From Streptomyces sp. CC0208 (GTDB lineage Bacteria > Actinomycetota > Actinomycetes > Streptomycetales > Streptomycetaceae), in NCBI RefSeq assembly GCF_003443735.1, contig NZ_CP031969.1, forward strand, positions 5,952,001 to 6,016,000: a DNA stretch of 64,000 nucleotides, given 5' to 3'. Positions 50,569-57,620 of this stretch are shown here, one piece after another. The notes under the pieces were generated by a model. It searched no databases and was not told where the DNA came from. It was given only the letters and a program-made list of their open reading frames with translations. The translations under genes and the position numbers were made by a program. How positions within the stretch are numbered: position 1 is the stretch's first letter; each line of letters opens with the position of its first letter.

Positions 50569-51885
50569 ATGGGTTCGACGACTCGAAGACGCCGTCTGGC
50601 GTCCTTTATCGGGGCGACCGCGCTAGCGGTCACCGCGGGCGGCGCACTGGCCTGTCCGGCCGGTGCCGCCACCGACGTGGACTTCGCCACGCACTGCATC
50701 CCGCCCGCGGTCGCGGGCATCCCGCCGATCGACGGCACCACGACGGCCAGGATCGCCGTGGACAACACCAGCCCCAAGGTGGGCGACACCGTCACCGTGA
50801 CCTACACGGTGGTCAAACCGGCCGCCAGCAACCCCACGGCCATCGCGCTGCCGGCCGACATCATGACGCCGACCGGCAAGGTCGCCCTCGGCGGCGCCCA
50901 GACCGGCGCCGTGACGGTCGCCGGACCGAAGAAGAACGACCCGGTGCCGGGCAACGGGGCGTTCCCGTCGTTCTCGATGACCGGCACCTTCAAGGTCACC
51001 TCACCCGGCGCGATCACGCTCTCGCCCGGCGACTACAACATCCACACCAGCTACATCCTCGAACTCGACACGCCCTGCACGGTGATCACCCCGCCCGCCC
51101 CGGTCTCCGAGACGGTCACCGCGACGGACACGAACCCCGTCAACGAGCGGGACATCGCGCTGGGTTCGGCCTCCGGGAAGCCCGGTGCGAGCGTCACCGT
51201 CACCGGCGGCAAGTTCACCCCGGGCGCGACGGTCACCCTGGCCGGGCGGGCGGGCGCCGCCCAGACCGCGGACACCGCCACCGTCACCGCCAACTCCTCG
51301 GGTGCCTTCAGCGGGGCGCTCGTCGTCAACGACAAGACGACGACCGGTGTCGTCGCGTACGAGGGCAGCGCGTGGAGCGACGCCAAGGGTGCCGGTCCGA
51401 AGGCGTACGTCGTCATCGACGACACCCCCGTCCCGGCCGGCAGCCAGAAGGTCACCACCACGGTCAAGGCGGGCACGCTGTCCATGTCCCAGGCCGGGGA
51501 CTCCGTCAGCCTCTCGGCGGTGGACTACGGCAAGGGCGGGGCCTCGACCGGCAACCTGAACAAGGTGACCGTCCAGGACTTCCGCGGCGGACCCGCCGGC
51601 TGGTCCCTCACCGGCAAGGTCACCGACTTCACCGGAGCCGGCGCCAAGATCGACGCCGGCGCGCTGAGCTGGAGCCCCACCTGCGCCACCAAGGCGGGCA
51701 GCCCGAGCACCTGCCAGGCCGGCTCCGCCGGTGCGGTCGGATCCTCGGGAGCGACGCTCGCGTCCACGCCCAACTCCGCGCTCACCGGCGGTGAGTTCAC
51801 CGTGAACGCGGGGCTCTCCCTGAACGTGCCGGCGTTCACGCCCGTGGGCACGTACTCCGGCGTTCTCACCCTCACACTCAGCTGA
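50569..51885 (+). CDS. Secreted WxL-domain-like surface protein
   Basis: A 438-residue exported protein with a signal peptide (about 1-34) and an Ala/Thr-rich beta-sandwich body. Residues about 200-280 contain an Ig-like module (GKPGASVTVTGGKFTPGATVTLAGRA). The C-terminal 150 residues resemble a WxL domain: GWSLTGKVTDFTG carries the first W-x-L (W345), and the chain ends GTYSGVLTLTLS, where Firmicutes have a second W-x-L. WxL domains bind peptidoglycan non-covalently in Gram-positive bacteria. GGAGGGGG precedes the ATG. The assignment is from motif reading only. The DUF916-type gene follows 50 bp later. Confidence 0.75.
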   Translation: MGSTTRRRRLASFIGATALAVTAGGALACPAGAATDVDFATHCIPPAVAGIPPIDGTTTARIAVDNTSPKVGDTVTVTYTVVKPAASNPTAIALPADIMTPTGKVALGGAQTGAVTVAGPKKNDPVPGNGAFPSFSMTGTFKVTSPGAITLSPGDYNIHTSYILELDTPCTVITPPAPVSETVTATDTNPVNERDIALGSASGKPGASVTVTGGKFTPGATVTLAGRAGAAQTADTATVTANSSGAFSGALVVNDKTTTGVVAYEGSAWSDAKGAGPKAYVVIDDTPVPAGSQKVTTTVKAGTLSMSQAGDSVSLSAVDYGKGGASTGNLNKVTVQDFRGGPAGWSLTGKVTDFTGAGAKIDAGALSWSPTCATKAGSPSTCQAGSAGAVGSSGATLASTPNSALTGGEFTVNAGLSLNVPAFTPVGTYSGVLTLTLS

Positions 51886-51935
51886 CCGTACGGGCGCCCG
51901 CACCCGCCCGTCCGCCTCCCTGGGGGTCCGCACCC

Positions 51936-52907
51936 ATGCGCAAGCTGTACGTCCTTCTCCTGAGCCTGAGCCTGAGCCTGTTCCTGGCCACGGCCGCCAC
52001 GCCCGCGCACGCCGCCGACAACGGCAGCTGGTCCGTGTATCCCGCCGCCTCCCGGATCGCCGCGCGGCCCTACTTCTACCTCTCCGCCGACCCCGGGCAG
52101 ACCATCGACGACAAGGTGGTCGTCAGCAACAGGACCGGTCGGCCCCTGACCTTCCGGCTCTACGCCGCCGACGCCTACAACACCGCCCGCGACGGCGGTT
52201 TCGCCGTGCGCACGGTCGCGGAGAAGCAGCGCGGGGTGGGGGCCTGGGCGAGACCCGCGAAGACCCGGGTGACCGTCCCCGCGCACGGCAGGGTCACCGT
52301 GCCGTTCACGCTGTCGGTGCCCGAGGGTGCCGAACCGGGCGACCACCCCGGCGCGTTGGTGGCGCTGGACGAGCGGATCGACAAGGGCGACGGGACGGTG
52401 GCGCTCGGCGTGCAGCGGGCCGTCGCCGCGCGGGTCTATCTGCGCGTGGGCGGACCGACCGTGCCCGCGATCACCGTCGAGGACGTCCGCGTCAGCCATC
52501 ACCAGCCGCTGGTGCCGGGGTTGGGGGACAGCGGAGCGACGATCTCGTACACCCTGCGCAACACCGGCAACGTGACGTTGAACCCGAAGGTGGAGTTGAG
52601 GGCGACGGGGTTGTTCGGGCGGACGTTGCTGGCGCGGGACCTCGTGAAGATTCCCGGTGAGTTGCTGCCCGGGCAACGGGTACGGCTGAGCGAGCCGTGG
52701 CGCGGGGCGCCGCAACTCGACTGGGGAGCCGTCAAGTTGACGGCGAGTGCGAAGGACACTCGGGAGTCGGCGAGTGCGGGGTTCTTCGCCTTGCCGTGGT
52801 TGGCCGCAGTGGTGCTGTTCGCTGCGGGGGGCGTGGGAGGGGGGTTGTGGGTTCGATGGCGTCTGCTGCGCCGTCGTGGCTGGTCGCGCAGTTCCCCGCG
52901 CCCCTAA
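51936..52907 (+). CDS. DUF916-type (WxL-interacting) membrane-anchored protein
   Basis: A 323-residue protein: signal peptide (about 1-27), two beta-sandwich domains (about 30-150, WSVYPAASRIAARPYFYLSADPGQTIDDKVVVSNRTGRPLTFRLYAADA; about 155-270, VRVSHHQPLVPGLGDSGATISYTLRN), a C-terminal membrane helix (about 287-308, FFALPWLAAVVLFAAGGVGGGLW) and a basic tail. This is the plan of DUF916/WxLIP proteins that dock WxL proteins to peptidoglycan in Firmicutes. The final codons (RGWSRSSPRP and stop) fall inside a dispersed repeat. Confidence 0.8.
   Translation: MRKLYVLLLSLSLSLFLATAATPAHAADNGSWSVYPAASRIAARPYFYLSADPGQTIDDKVVVSNRTGRPLTFRLYAADAYNTARDGGFAVRTVAEKQRGVGAWARPAKTRVTVPAHGRVTVPFTLSVPEGAEPGDHPGALVALDERIDKGDGTVALGVQRAVAARVYLRVGGPTVPAITVEDVRVSHHQPLVPGLGDSGATISYTLRNTGNVTLNPKVELRATGLFGRTLLARDLVKIPGELLPGQRVRLSEPWRGAPQLDWGAVKLTASAKDTRESASAGFFALPWLAAVVLFAAGGVGGGLWVRWRLLRRRGWSRSSPRP
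51959..51976 (+). repeat. 6-bp tandem repeat in signal peptide
   Basis: CCTGAG occurs three times in a row in the DUF916 gene and encodes alternating Leu-Ser in the hydrophobic core. Copy change would stay in frame and lengthen or shorten the signal. Confidence 0.75.
52876..52905. repeat. Dispersed repeat, copy D, inside the DUF916 3' end
   Basis: gtggctggtcgcgcagttcc then ccgcgcccct matches the copies at 36804 and 24348. Here it forms the last codons of the coding sequence, running to 2 bp before the end of the stop, between convergent genes. Confidence 0.85.
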
Positions 52908-52928
52908 AAGCCTCCCGTGCCCCTTGGC

Positions 52929-53267
52929 CTAGAGGGCGTCCGGGCCCCGCTCGCCCGTCCGGACCCGTACGACCGTCTCCACCGGCAGTGCCCATACCTT
53001 GCCGTCGCCGATCTTGCCGGTCCGGGCGGCCTTGACGATGGTGTCGATGACCATGTCCGCGTCGGCGTCGTCCACGACGACCTCGATGCGCACCTTGGGG
53101 ACCAGGTCGACCCGGTACTCGGCGCCGCGGTACACCTCGGTGTGTCCGCGCTGGCGGCCGTACCCGCTGGCCTCGGTCGCGGTCAGACCGTGGACGCCGA
53201 TCTCCTGGAGCGCGGTCTTGACCTCGTCGAGGCGGTACGGCTTGACGATCGCGGTGATGAGCTTCAT
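52929..53267 (-). CDS. glnK: Nitrogen regulatory protein PII (GlnK type)
   Basis: A 112-residue PII signal protein beginning MKLITAIVKPYRLDEVKTAL. The T-loop holds Y51 (EVYRGAEY), the site modified by uridylylation or adenylylation in characterised bacteria, and the C-terminal region has GDGKVWALPVE. It overlaps amtB by 4 bp (ATGA), the standard amtB-glnK coupling, and would plug the transporter when nitrogen is ample. No glnD follows: the next gene is a convergent secreted protein. Confidence 0.97.
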   Translation of the reverse strand: MKLITAIVKPYRLDEVKTALQEIGVHGLTATEASGYGRQRGHTEVYRGAEYRVDLVPKVRIEVVVDDADADMVIDTIVKAARTGKIGDGKVWALPVETVVRVRTGERGPDAL

Positions 53268-54574
53268 GCCTGGGTCTTGACCTTCTGGGCGGAGGGGACG
53301 GAGGACGCGCTGACCGGGGCACCGTGGCCCAGGACGCCGTGATCGTATGCGGTCTCGGCGTGCACCGTAAGGTCCAGGCCGGTGTGCTCGTGCTCCTCGT
53401 CGGCCCGGAAGCCCAGCGCCTTGTCGATCAGCTTCCCGATGCCGTACGTCACCAGGAAGGCGTACGCCCCCACGGCGACCACGGCCACCAGCTGCTTGCC
53501 GAGCTGGGCGAGTCCGCCGCCGTACAGCAGCCCCTCCGTGCCGCCGGTCATCTCCTTCACGGCGAACACGCCGATCAGGAGCGTGCCGATGACTCCGCCG
53601 ACCAGGTGGACGCCGACGACGTCCAGCGAGTCGTCGTAGTTCAGCCTGAACTTCCAGCCCACCGCGTACGAGCAGACGACACCGGCGGCGACGCCGACGA
53701 ACAGCGCGCCGAGGAGGGAGACCGAGCCGCAGGACGGGGTGATCGCGACCAAACCCGCGACCGAGCCGGACGCGGCGCCGAGCGTGGTCGGATGGCCGTC
53801 GCGCTTCTGCTCGACGAAGAGCCAGCCGAGCAGGCCGGTGCAGCCGGCGGCGAGGGTGTTGAGGAAGGCGGCGGCGGCGAGGCCGTTGGCACCGAGGGCG
53901 GAGCCCGCGTTGAAGCCGAACCAGCCGAACCAGAGCAGGCCCGCGCCCAGGACGACCATCGGGAGGTTGTGCGGGCGCATGGCGTCCTTCTTGAAGCCCA
54001 GACGCGGACCGAGGACCAGCGCGAGGGCGAGACCGGAGGCGCCGGAGGTGATCTCGACCGGCAGACCACCCGCGAAGTCGAGTGCGCCGAGCTTGTCCAG
54101 GACCCAGCCGCCCGGGCCCCACACCCAGTGGGCGACGGGAACGTATACGAGCAGCGCCCAGACCGGGACGAACACCAGCCACGCCCCGAACTTCGCCCGG
54201 TCCGCGATCGCGCCGCTGATCAGCGCGGCCGTGATGATGGCGAAAGTGAGCTGGAAGGTGGCGAAGAGGAGGGTGGGGACGGTGCCGTGGACGCTGTCGG
54301 GGCCGAGGCCGGACATGCCCGCGTGCTTCAGGCCGCCGATGAGTCCGCCGCCGATGTCCTCGCCGAAGGCCAGGGAGTAGCCGGCGGCCAGCCACACCAC
54401 CGTGACCAGGGCGATCGACACGAAGCTCATCATCAGCATGTTGAGGACGCTCTTCGTGCGGACCATGCCGGCGTAGAAGAGGGCGAGCCCCGGGGTCATC
54501 AGCAGGACCAGGGCGGTGGCGGCGAGCAGCCAGGCGGTGTCACCGGTGTCGATGCCTTGGGCGGCGAGGGACAT
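53264..54574 (-). CDS. amtB: Ammonium transporter AmtB
   Basis: A 436-residue channel with 11 predicted membrane helices. The Amt signature region (RPHNLPMVVLGAGLLWFGWFGFNAGSALG) and pore residues are visible. Of the twin pore histidines, the second is kept (H323, DVVGVHLVGG), but the first is Glu (E174, GGLPVEITSG), as reported for some fungal Mep proteins. ATG 54574 has GGAG six bases upstream; a TTG four codons earlier is unlikely. A GlnR-type box lies at 54622-54659. Confidence 0.96.
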   Translation of the reverse strand: MSLAAQGIDTGDTAWLLAATALVLLMTPGLALFYAGMVRTKSVLNMLMMSFVSIALVTVVWLAAGYSLAFGEDIGGGLIGGLKHAGMSGLGPDSVHGTVPTLLFATFQLTFAIITAALISGAIADRAKFGAWLVFVPVWALLVYVPVAHWVWGPGGWVLDKLGALDFAGGLPVEITSGASGLALALVLGPRLGFKKDAMRPHNLPMVVLGAGLLWFGWFGFNAGSALGANGLAAAAFLNTLAAGCTGLLGWLFVEQKRDGHPTTLGAASGSVAGLVAITPSCGSVSLLGALFVGVAAGVVCSYAVGWKFRLNYDDSLDVVGVHLVGGVIGTLLIGVFAVKEMTGGTEGLLYGGGLAQLGKQLVAVVAVGAYAFLVTYGIGKLIDKALGFRADEEHEHTGLDLTVHAETAYDHGVLGHGAPVSASSVPSAQKVKTQA

Positions 54575-54621
54575 GGAGATCTCCAACGATGTGGGGGCTC
54601 GTCAGAGGGTCACCGGCCTGC

Positions 54622-54686
54622 GTTTCCGGATGCGCACGGGGATGTTTCCGGTGTGTTTCATTGCGGTGGGGTTTCCGGATGCTCAC
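54622..54686 (-). promoter_or_regulatory. GlnR-type box upstream of amtB
   Basis: On the minus strand four half-sites sit at exact 11-bp pitch: GAAAC, 6 nt, GAAAC, 6 nt, GTGCG, 6 nt, GAAAC (54659 down to 54622). A further GTGAG-N6-GAAAC pair lies at 54671-54686. This fits the gTnAC-n6-GaAAC pattern known for GlnR in streptomycetes. The nearest half-site is 48 bp from the amtB start. Confidence 0.8.
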
Positions 54687-54748
54687 GGTCCGGGCGGTGC
54701 TCGGGCGCTTGTGCGGCGGGGCTCTGTGGATCAGGGAGAATGGGGCGC

Positions 54749-55708
54749 ATGAGCGTTCGCAGTCAGTCATCCGAGCCGTCGGCATCGTCGGAGGCCCCCC
54801 ACCGCGCCGGCTTCGCCTGCTTCGTGGGCCGCCCCAACGCGGGCAAGTCCACCCTTACGAACGCTCTGGTCGGCCACAAGGTGGCGATCACCGCCAACCA
54901 GCCGCAGACGACGCGGCACACGGTGCGCGGGATCGTGCACCGGGAGGACGCCCAGCTGATCCTGGTCGACACCCCCGGGCTGCACAAGCCGCGCACACTG
55001 CTGGGTGAGCGGCTGAACGACGTCGTACGCACCACGTGGGCCGAGGTCGACGTGATCGGCTTCTGTCTGCCGGCGAACGAGAAGCTGGGTCCCGGGGACC
55101 GCTTCATCGCGAAGGAACTCGCGGGGATCAAGAAGTCCCCGAAGGTCGCGATCATCACGAAGACGGACCTCGTCGACTCCAAGACGCTCGCCGAGCAGCT
55201 GATCGCCGTCGACCAGCTCGGCAAGGAGCTGGGCATCGAGTGGGCGGAGATCGTCCCGGTGTCGGCGACCGCGAACAAGCAGGTCGACCTGCTGGCGGAC
55301 CTGCTGATCCCGATGCTTCCCGAGGGCCCGGCGCTGTACCCCGAGGGCGACCTCACGGACGAGCCCGAACAGGTCATGATCGCCGAGCTGATCCGCGAGG
55401 CCGCGCTGGAGGGCGTCCGCGACGAGCTCCCGCACTCCATCGCGGTGGTCGTCGAGGAGATGATCCCCCGTGAGGACCGCCCCGCCGACAAGCCCCTCCT
55501 CGACATCCACGCCTTCGTCTACATCGAGCGCCCCAGCCAGAAGGGCATCATCATCGGCCCCAAGGGCAAGCGCCTGAAGGAGGTCGGCATCAAGAGCCGC
55601 AAGCAGATCGAGGCGCTCCTGGGCACACCGGTCTTCCTCGACCTTCACGTGAAGGTGGCGAAGGACTGGCAGCGGGATCCCCGGCAGTTGCGGAAGCTGG
55701 GGTTCTAG
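54749..55708 (+). CDS. era: GTPase Era
   Basis: A 319-residue ribosome-assembly GTPase with G1 GRPNAGKST, switch TTRHTVRG, G3 DTPGLHKP, G4 TKTDLVDS and a C-terminal KH domain (IIIGPKGKRLKEVGIKSRKQIE) that binds the 16S rRNA 3' end. ATG 54749 lies 10 bases after AGGGAGA. It is divergent from amtB and shares the intergenic region with the GlnR-type box. Confidence 0.98.
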   Translation: MSVRSQSSEPSASSEAPHRAGFACFVGRPNAGKSTLTNALVGHKVAITANQPQTTRHTVRGIVHREDAQLILVDTPGLHKPRTLLGERLNDVVRTTWAEVDVIGFCLPANEKLGPGDRFIAKELAGIKKSPKVAIITKTDLVDSKTLAEQLIAVDQLGKELGIEWAEIVPVSATANKQVDLLADLLIPMLPEGPALYPEGDLTDEPEQVMIAELIREAALEGVRDELPHSIAVVVEEMIPREDRPADKPLLDIHAFVYIERPSQKGIIIGPKGKRLKEVGIKSRKQIEALLGTPVFLDLHVKVAKDWQRDPRQLRKLGF

Positions 55709-55714
55709 GAGCCT

Positions 55715-56569
55715 TTACGGGGTCGCCTCCTGCGGGGTCAGGTCCTGCAGCCCCACCACCCTCAGCAGCTGCAGGCGTTCGTACGCCTCCGTCCCCGGGC
55801 GGGCCGTGTGGACGACCAGGAGGTGGTGGTGTTCGTGGCTGACCATGACCTCGCAGTCGAGTTCCAGCAGCCCCACCACGGGGTGCACGAAGCGTTTCGT
55901 CGCCCGGTCGCGCTGGGACACCTCGTGCTCGTCCCACAGGCGGGCGAACTCCTCGCTGGCCGCCCGGAGTTCGGCGACCAGCGCGGTCGGTTCCGGGTCG
56001 TCGGGGCGGGCCGCGGTCACCGCGCGCAGGGTGGCCACCTGGGTGCGCGCGTGGTCCGCGAGGTCCTCCTCGGGGAACAGCGTGCGCGCGGCCGGGTCCA
56101 GGAAGAAGCGGCGGACCAGGTTGCGGTCGCGGGGCGGGCGGGCCATCACGTCCCCCACCATGGCCCTGGCCATCGCGTTCTGCGCCAGCACCTCGCCGCA
56201 GTCGTTCACCACCTGCGCCGGGGTGTCGTGCAGCCGGTCCAGGATCAGCAGCAGCCCCGGCCGGACATGCGCCGACCCCGTCTCGCGGCGCGGTGGCTCC
56301 TCGCCCACCAGGTGGAACAGATGGTCCTGCTCCACGTCGGTCAGGCGCAGCGCCCGCGCCAGCGCCGTCAGCATCTGACGGGACGGACGCGGGCCCCGGG
56401 ACTGCTCCAGGCGCGTGTAGTAGTCCACGGACATGCCCGCCAGCTGGGCCACCTCCTCGCGGCGCAGCCCGGGCGTGCGGCGCCGGGCGCCCGGCGCCAG
56501 ACCCACGTCGGACGGGTTCAGCCGGGCGCGGCCGCGGCGCAGGAAGTCGGCGAGTTCGGCTCGGTTCAC
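55715..56569 (-). CDS. XRE family regulator with MmyB-like ligand domain
   Basis: A 284-residue paralogue of the regulator at 48412. The helix-turn-helix stretch is RRRTPGLRREEVAQLAGMSVDYYTRLEQSRGPRPS, and a MmyB-like C-terminal domain follows. Start GTG 56569 (VNRAELADFLRRGR); GTG 56587 is an alternative, and both have GGAGG-like sequences too close to be ideal. It is convergent with era (6-bp gap) and divergent from an epimerase gene. Confidence 0.92.
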   Translation of the reverse strand: MNRAELADFLRRGRARLNPSDVGLAPGARRRTPGLRREEVAQLAGMSVDYYTRLEQSRGPRPSRQMLTALARALRLTDVEQDHLFHLVGEEPPRRETGSAHVRPGLLLILDRLHDTPAQVVNDCGEVLAQNAMARAMVGDVMARPPRDRNLVRRFFLDPAARTLFPEEDLADHARTQVATLRAVTAARPDDPEPTALVAELRAASEEFARLWDEHEVSQRDRATKRFVHPVVGLLELDCEVMVSHEHHHLLVVHTARPGTEAYERLQLLRVVGLQDLTPQEATP

Positions 56570-56602
56570 CCCTCCAGCCTGCGGCACCCCTCCCGGCTTA
56601 TC

Positions 56603-56622
56603 CAGGGACTGCCGATCCCCTG
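56603..56622. promoter_or_regulatory. Inverted repeat between XRE regulator and epimerase
   Basis: CAGGG (56603-56607), 10-nt gap, CCCTG (56618-56622) in the divergent region. A plausible site for the XRE regulator. Confidence 0.4.
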
Positions 56623-56688
56623 ATCAAGAGGTCTCTCCCGGTGCCCGCGCGGCCGTCCCACGCTGGTGGGGACGAAAGGGAGCAGAAC

Positions 56689-57543
56689 ATGCTGACGTTG
56701 GTGACAGGTACGACAGGACAGGTCGGCCGGCGCTTCGTGCCGAGGCTGCTGGCACAGTCCCGGCCGGGGGAGCAGGTGCGGGTTCTGGTACGGGACGCCT
56801 CGCGCGGCGAACCCTTCGCGGAACTCGGCGCCGAGGTCGTCGTAGGGGATCTGCGGGACACCGAGGGGCTGGGCAAGGCCGTCGCCGGAGCCGACGCGGT
56901 CGTGAACGTGGCCGCGGCCTTCCGGGGCGTGCCGGACGAGGAGGCGTGGGCGGTCAACCGGGACGCGGCCGTGGAGCTGGGCCGTGCCGCGGTGGCCTCC
57001 GGCGTCCGGCGGTTCGTGCAGGTCAGCACCGGTCTGGTGTACGGCGAGGGGCGGGGGCGCCCGGTGACGGAGGAGGACGAGAGCCGGCCCGGCGGTTCCA
57101 TGTGGGGTGCCTATCCCGCATCCAAGGCGGAGGCGGAGCGGGAGCTGTTCGCGCTGGACGGGCTCGATGTGCGGGTCGGGCGGCTTCCCTTCGTCTACGG
57201 CGAGGGGGACCCGCATCTCGCCCAGTCCCTGATGTGGGCGAAGAACTGGGCGTCGACCCAGCGGCTGCACATGGGGCACCATGCGGATGTCGCCCAGGGG
57301 TTGCTGCGGATCCTGCATGCGCCGGGGGGCTCGGGGCGGGTGTACAACATCGCCGACGACGCCCCTGTGACGGCGGTGGAGTTGTATCAGCTCAACGGGG
57401 TCGAGATTCCGGGTGAGTTGTACGAGCGGGTTGATCCCGATCCATGGCTGGTGATCATGTCCACGGAGCGGATTCGGCGGGAGCTGGGGTATCGGCCGGC
57501 GTATCCGTCGGTTTATGCGGCGAGGGCGGCCGGAGCGTTGTGA
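56689..57543 (+). CDS. NAD(P)-dependent epimerase/dehydratase family protein (extended SDR)
   Basis: A 284-residue Rossmann-fold protein. The nucleotide motif TGTTGQVG is at the start, GDLRD follows, and the YPASK active-site motif (YxxxK) is present. GLVYGEGRG and YGEGDPHLAQ are extended-SDR features. AAAGGGAGC precedes the ATG. The gene is the likely target of the divergent XRE regulator. The substrate may be a sugar nucleotide or another carbonyl; not determinable. Confidence 0.9.
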   Translation: MLTLVTGTTGQVGRRFVPRLLAQSRPGEQVRVLVRDASRGEPFAELGAEVVVGDLRDTEGLGKAVAGADAVVNVAAAFRGVPDEEAWAVNRDAAVELGRAAVASGVRRFVQVSTGLVYGEGRGRPVTEEDESRPGGSMWGAYPASKAEAERELFALDGLDVRVGRLPFVYGEGDPHLAQSLMWAKNWASTQRLHMGHHADVAQGLLRILHAPGGSGRVYNIADDAPVTAVELYQLNGVEIPGELYERVDPDPWLVIMSTERIRRELGYRPAYPSVYAARAAGAL

Positions 57544-57554
57544 TCTGCGGGTCC

Positions 57555-57620
57555 GTTGTGGCTGGTCGCGCCCACGCGGCGGAGCCGCACAACGACACAG
57601 TCCCGCGCCCCTAGGGAAAC
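57555..57620. repeat. Dispersed intergenic repeat, copy E
   Basis: Starts gttgtggctggtcgcgccca and ends gggaaac; 35 bp identical to copy A at 16209. It lies between convergent epimerase and MFS genes and holds the internal pairing GTTGTG/CACAAC. Confidence 0.85.

Noticed and set aside
53324..54748. 475-codon upstream extension of era
   Set aside because: It is antisense to amtB and rich in Gly/Ala/Arg/Glu; ATG 54749 has a ribosome site and the standard Era N-terminus.
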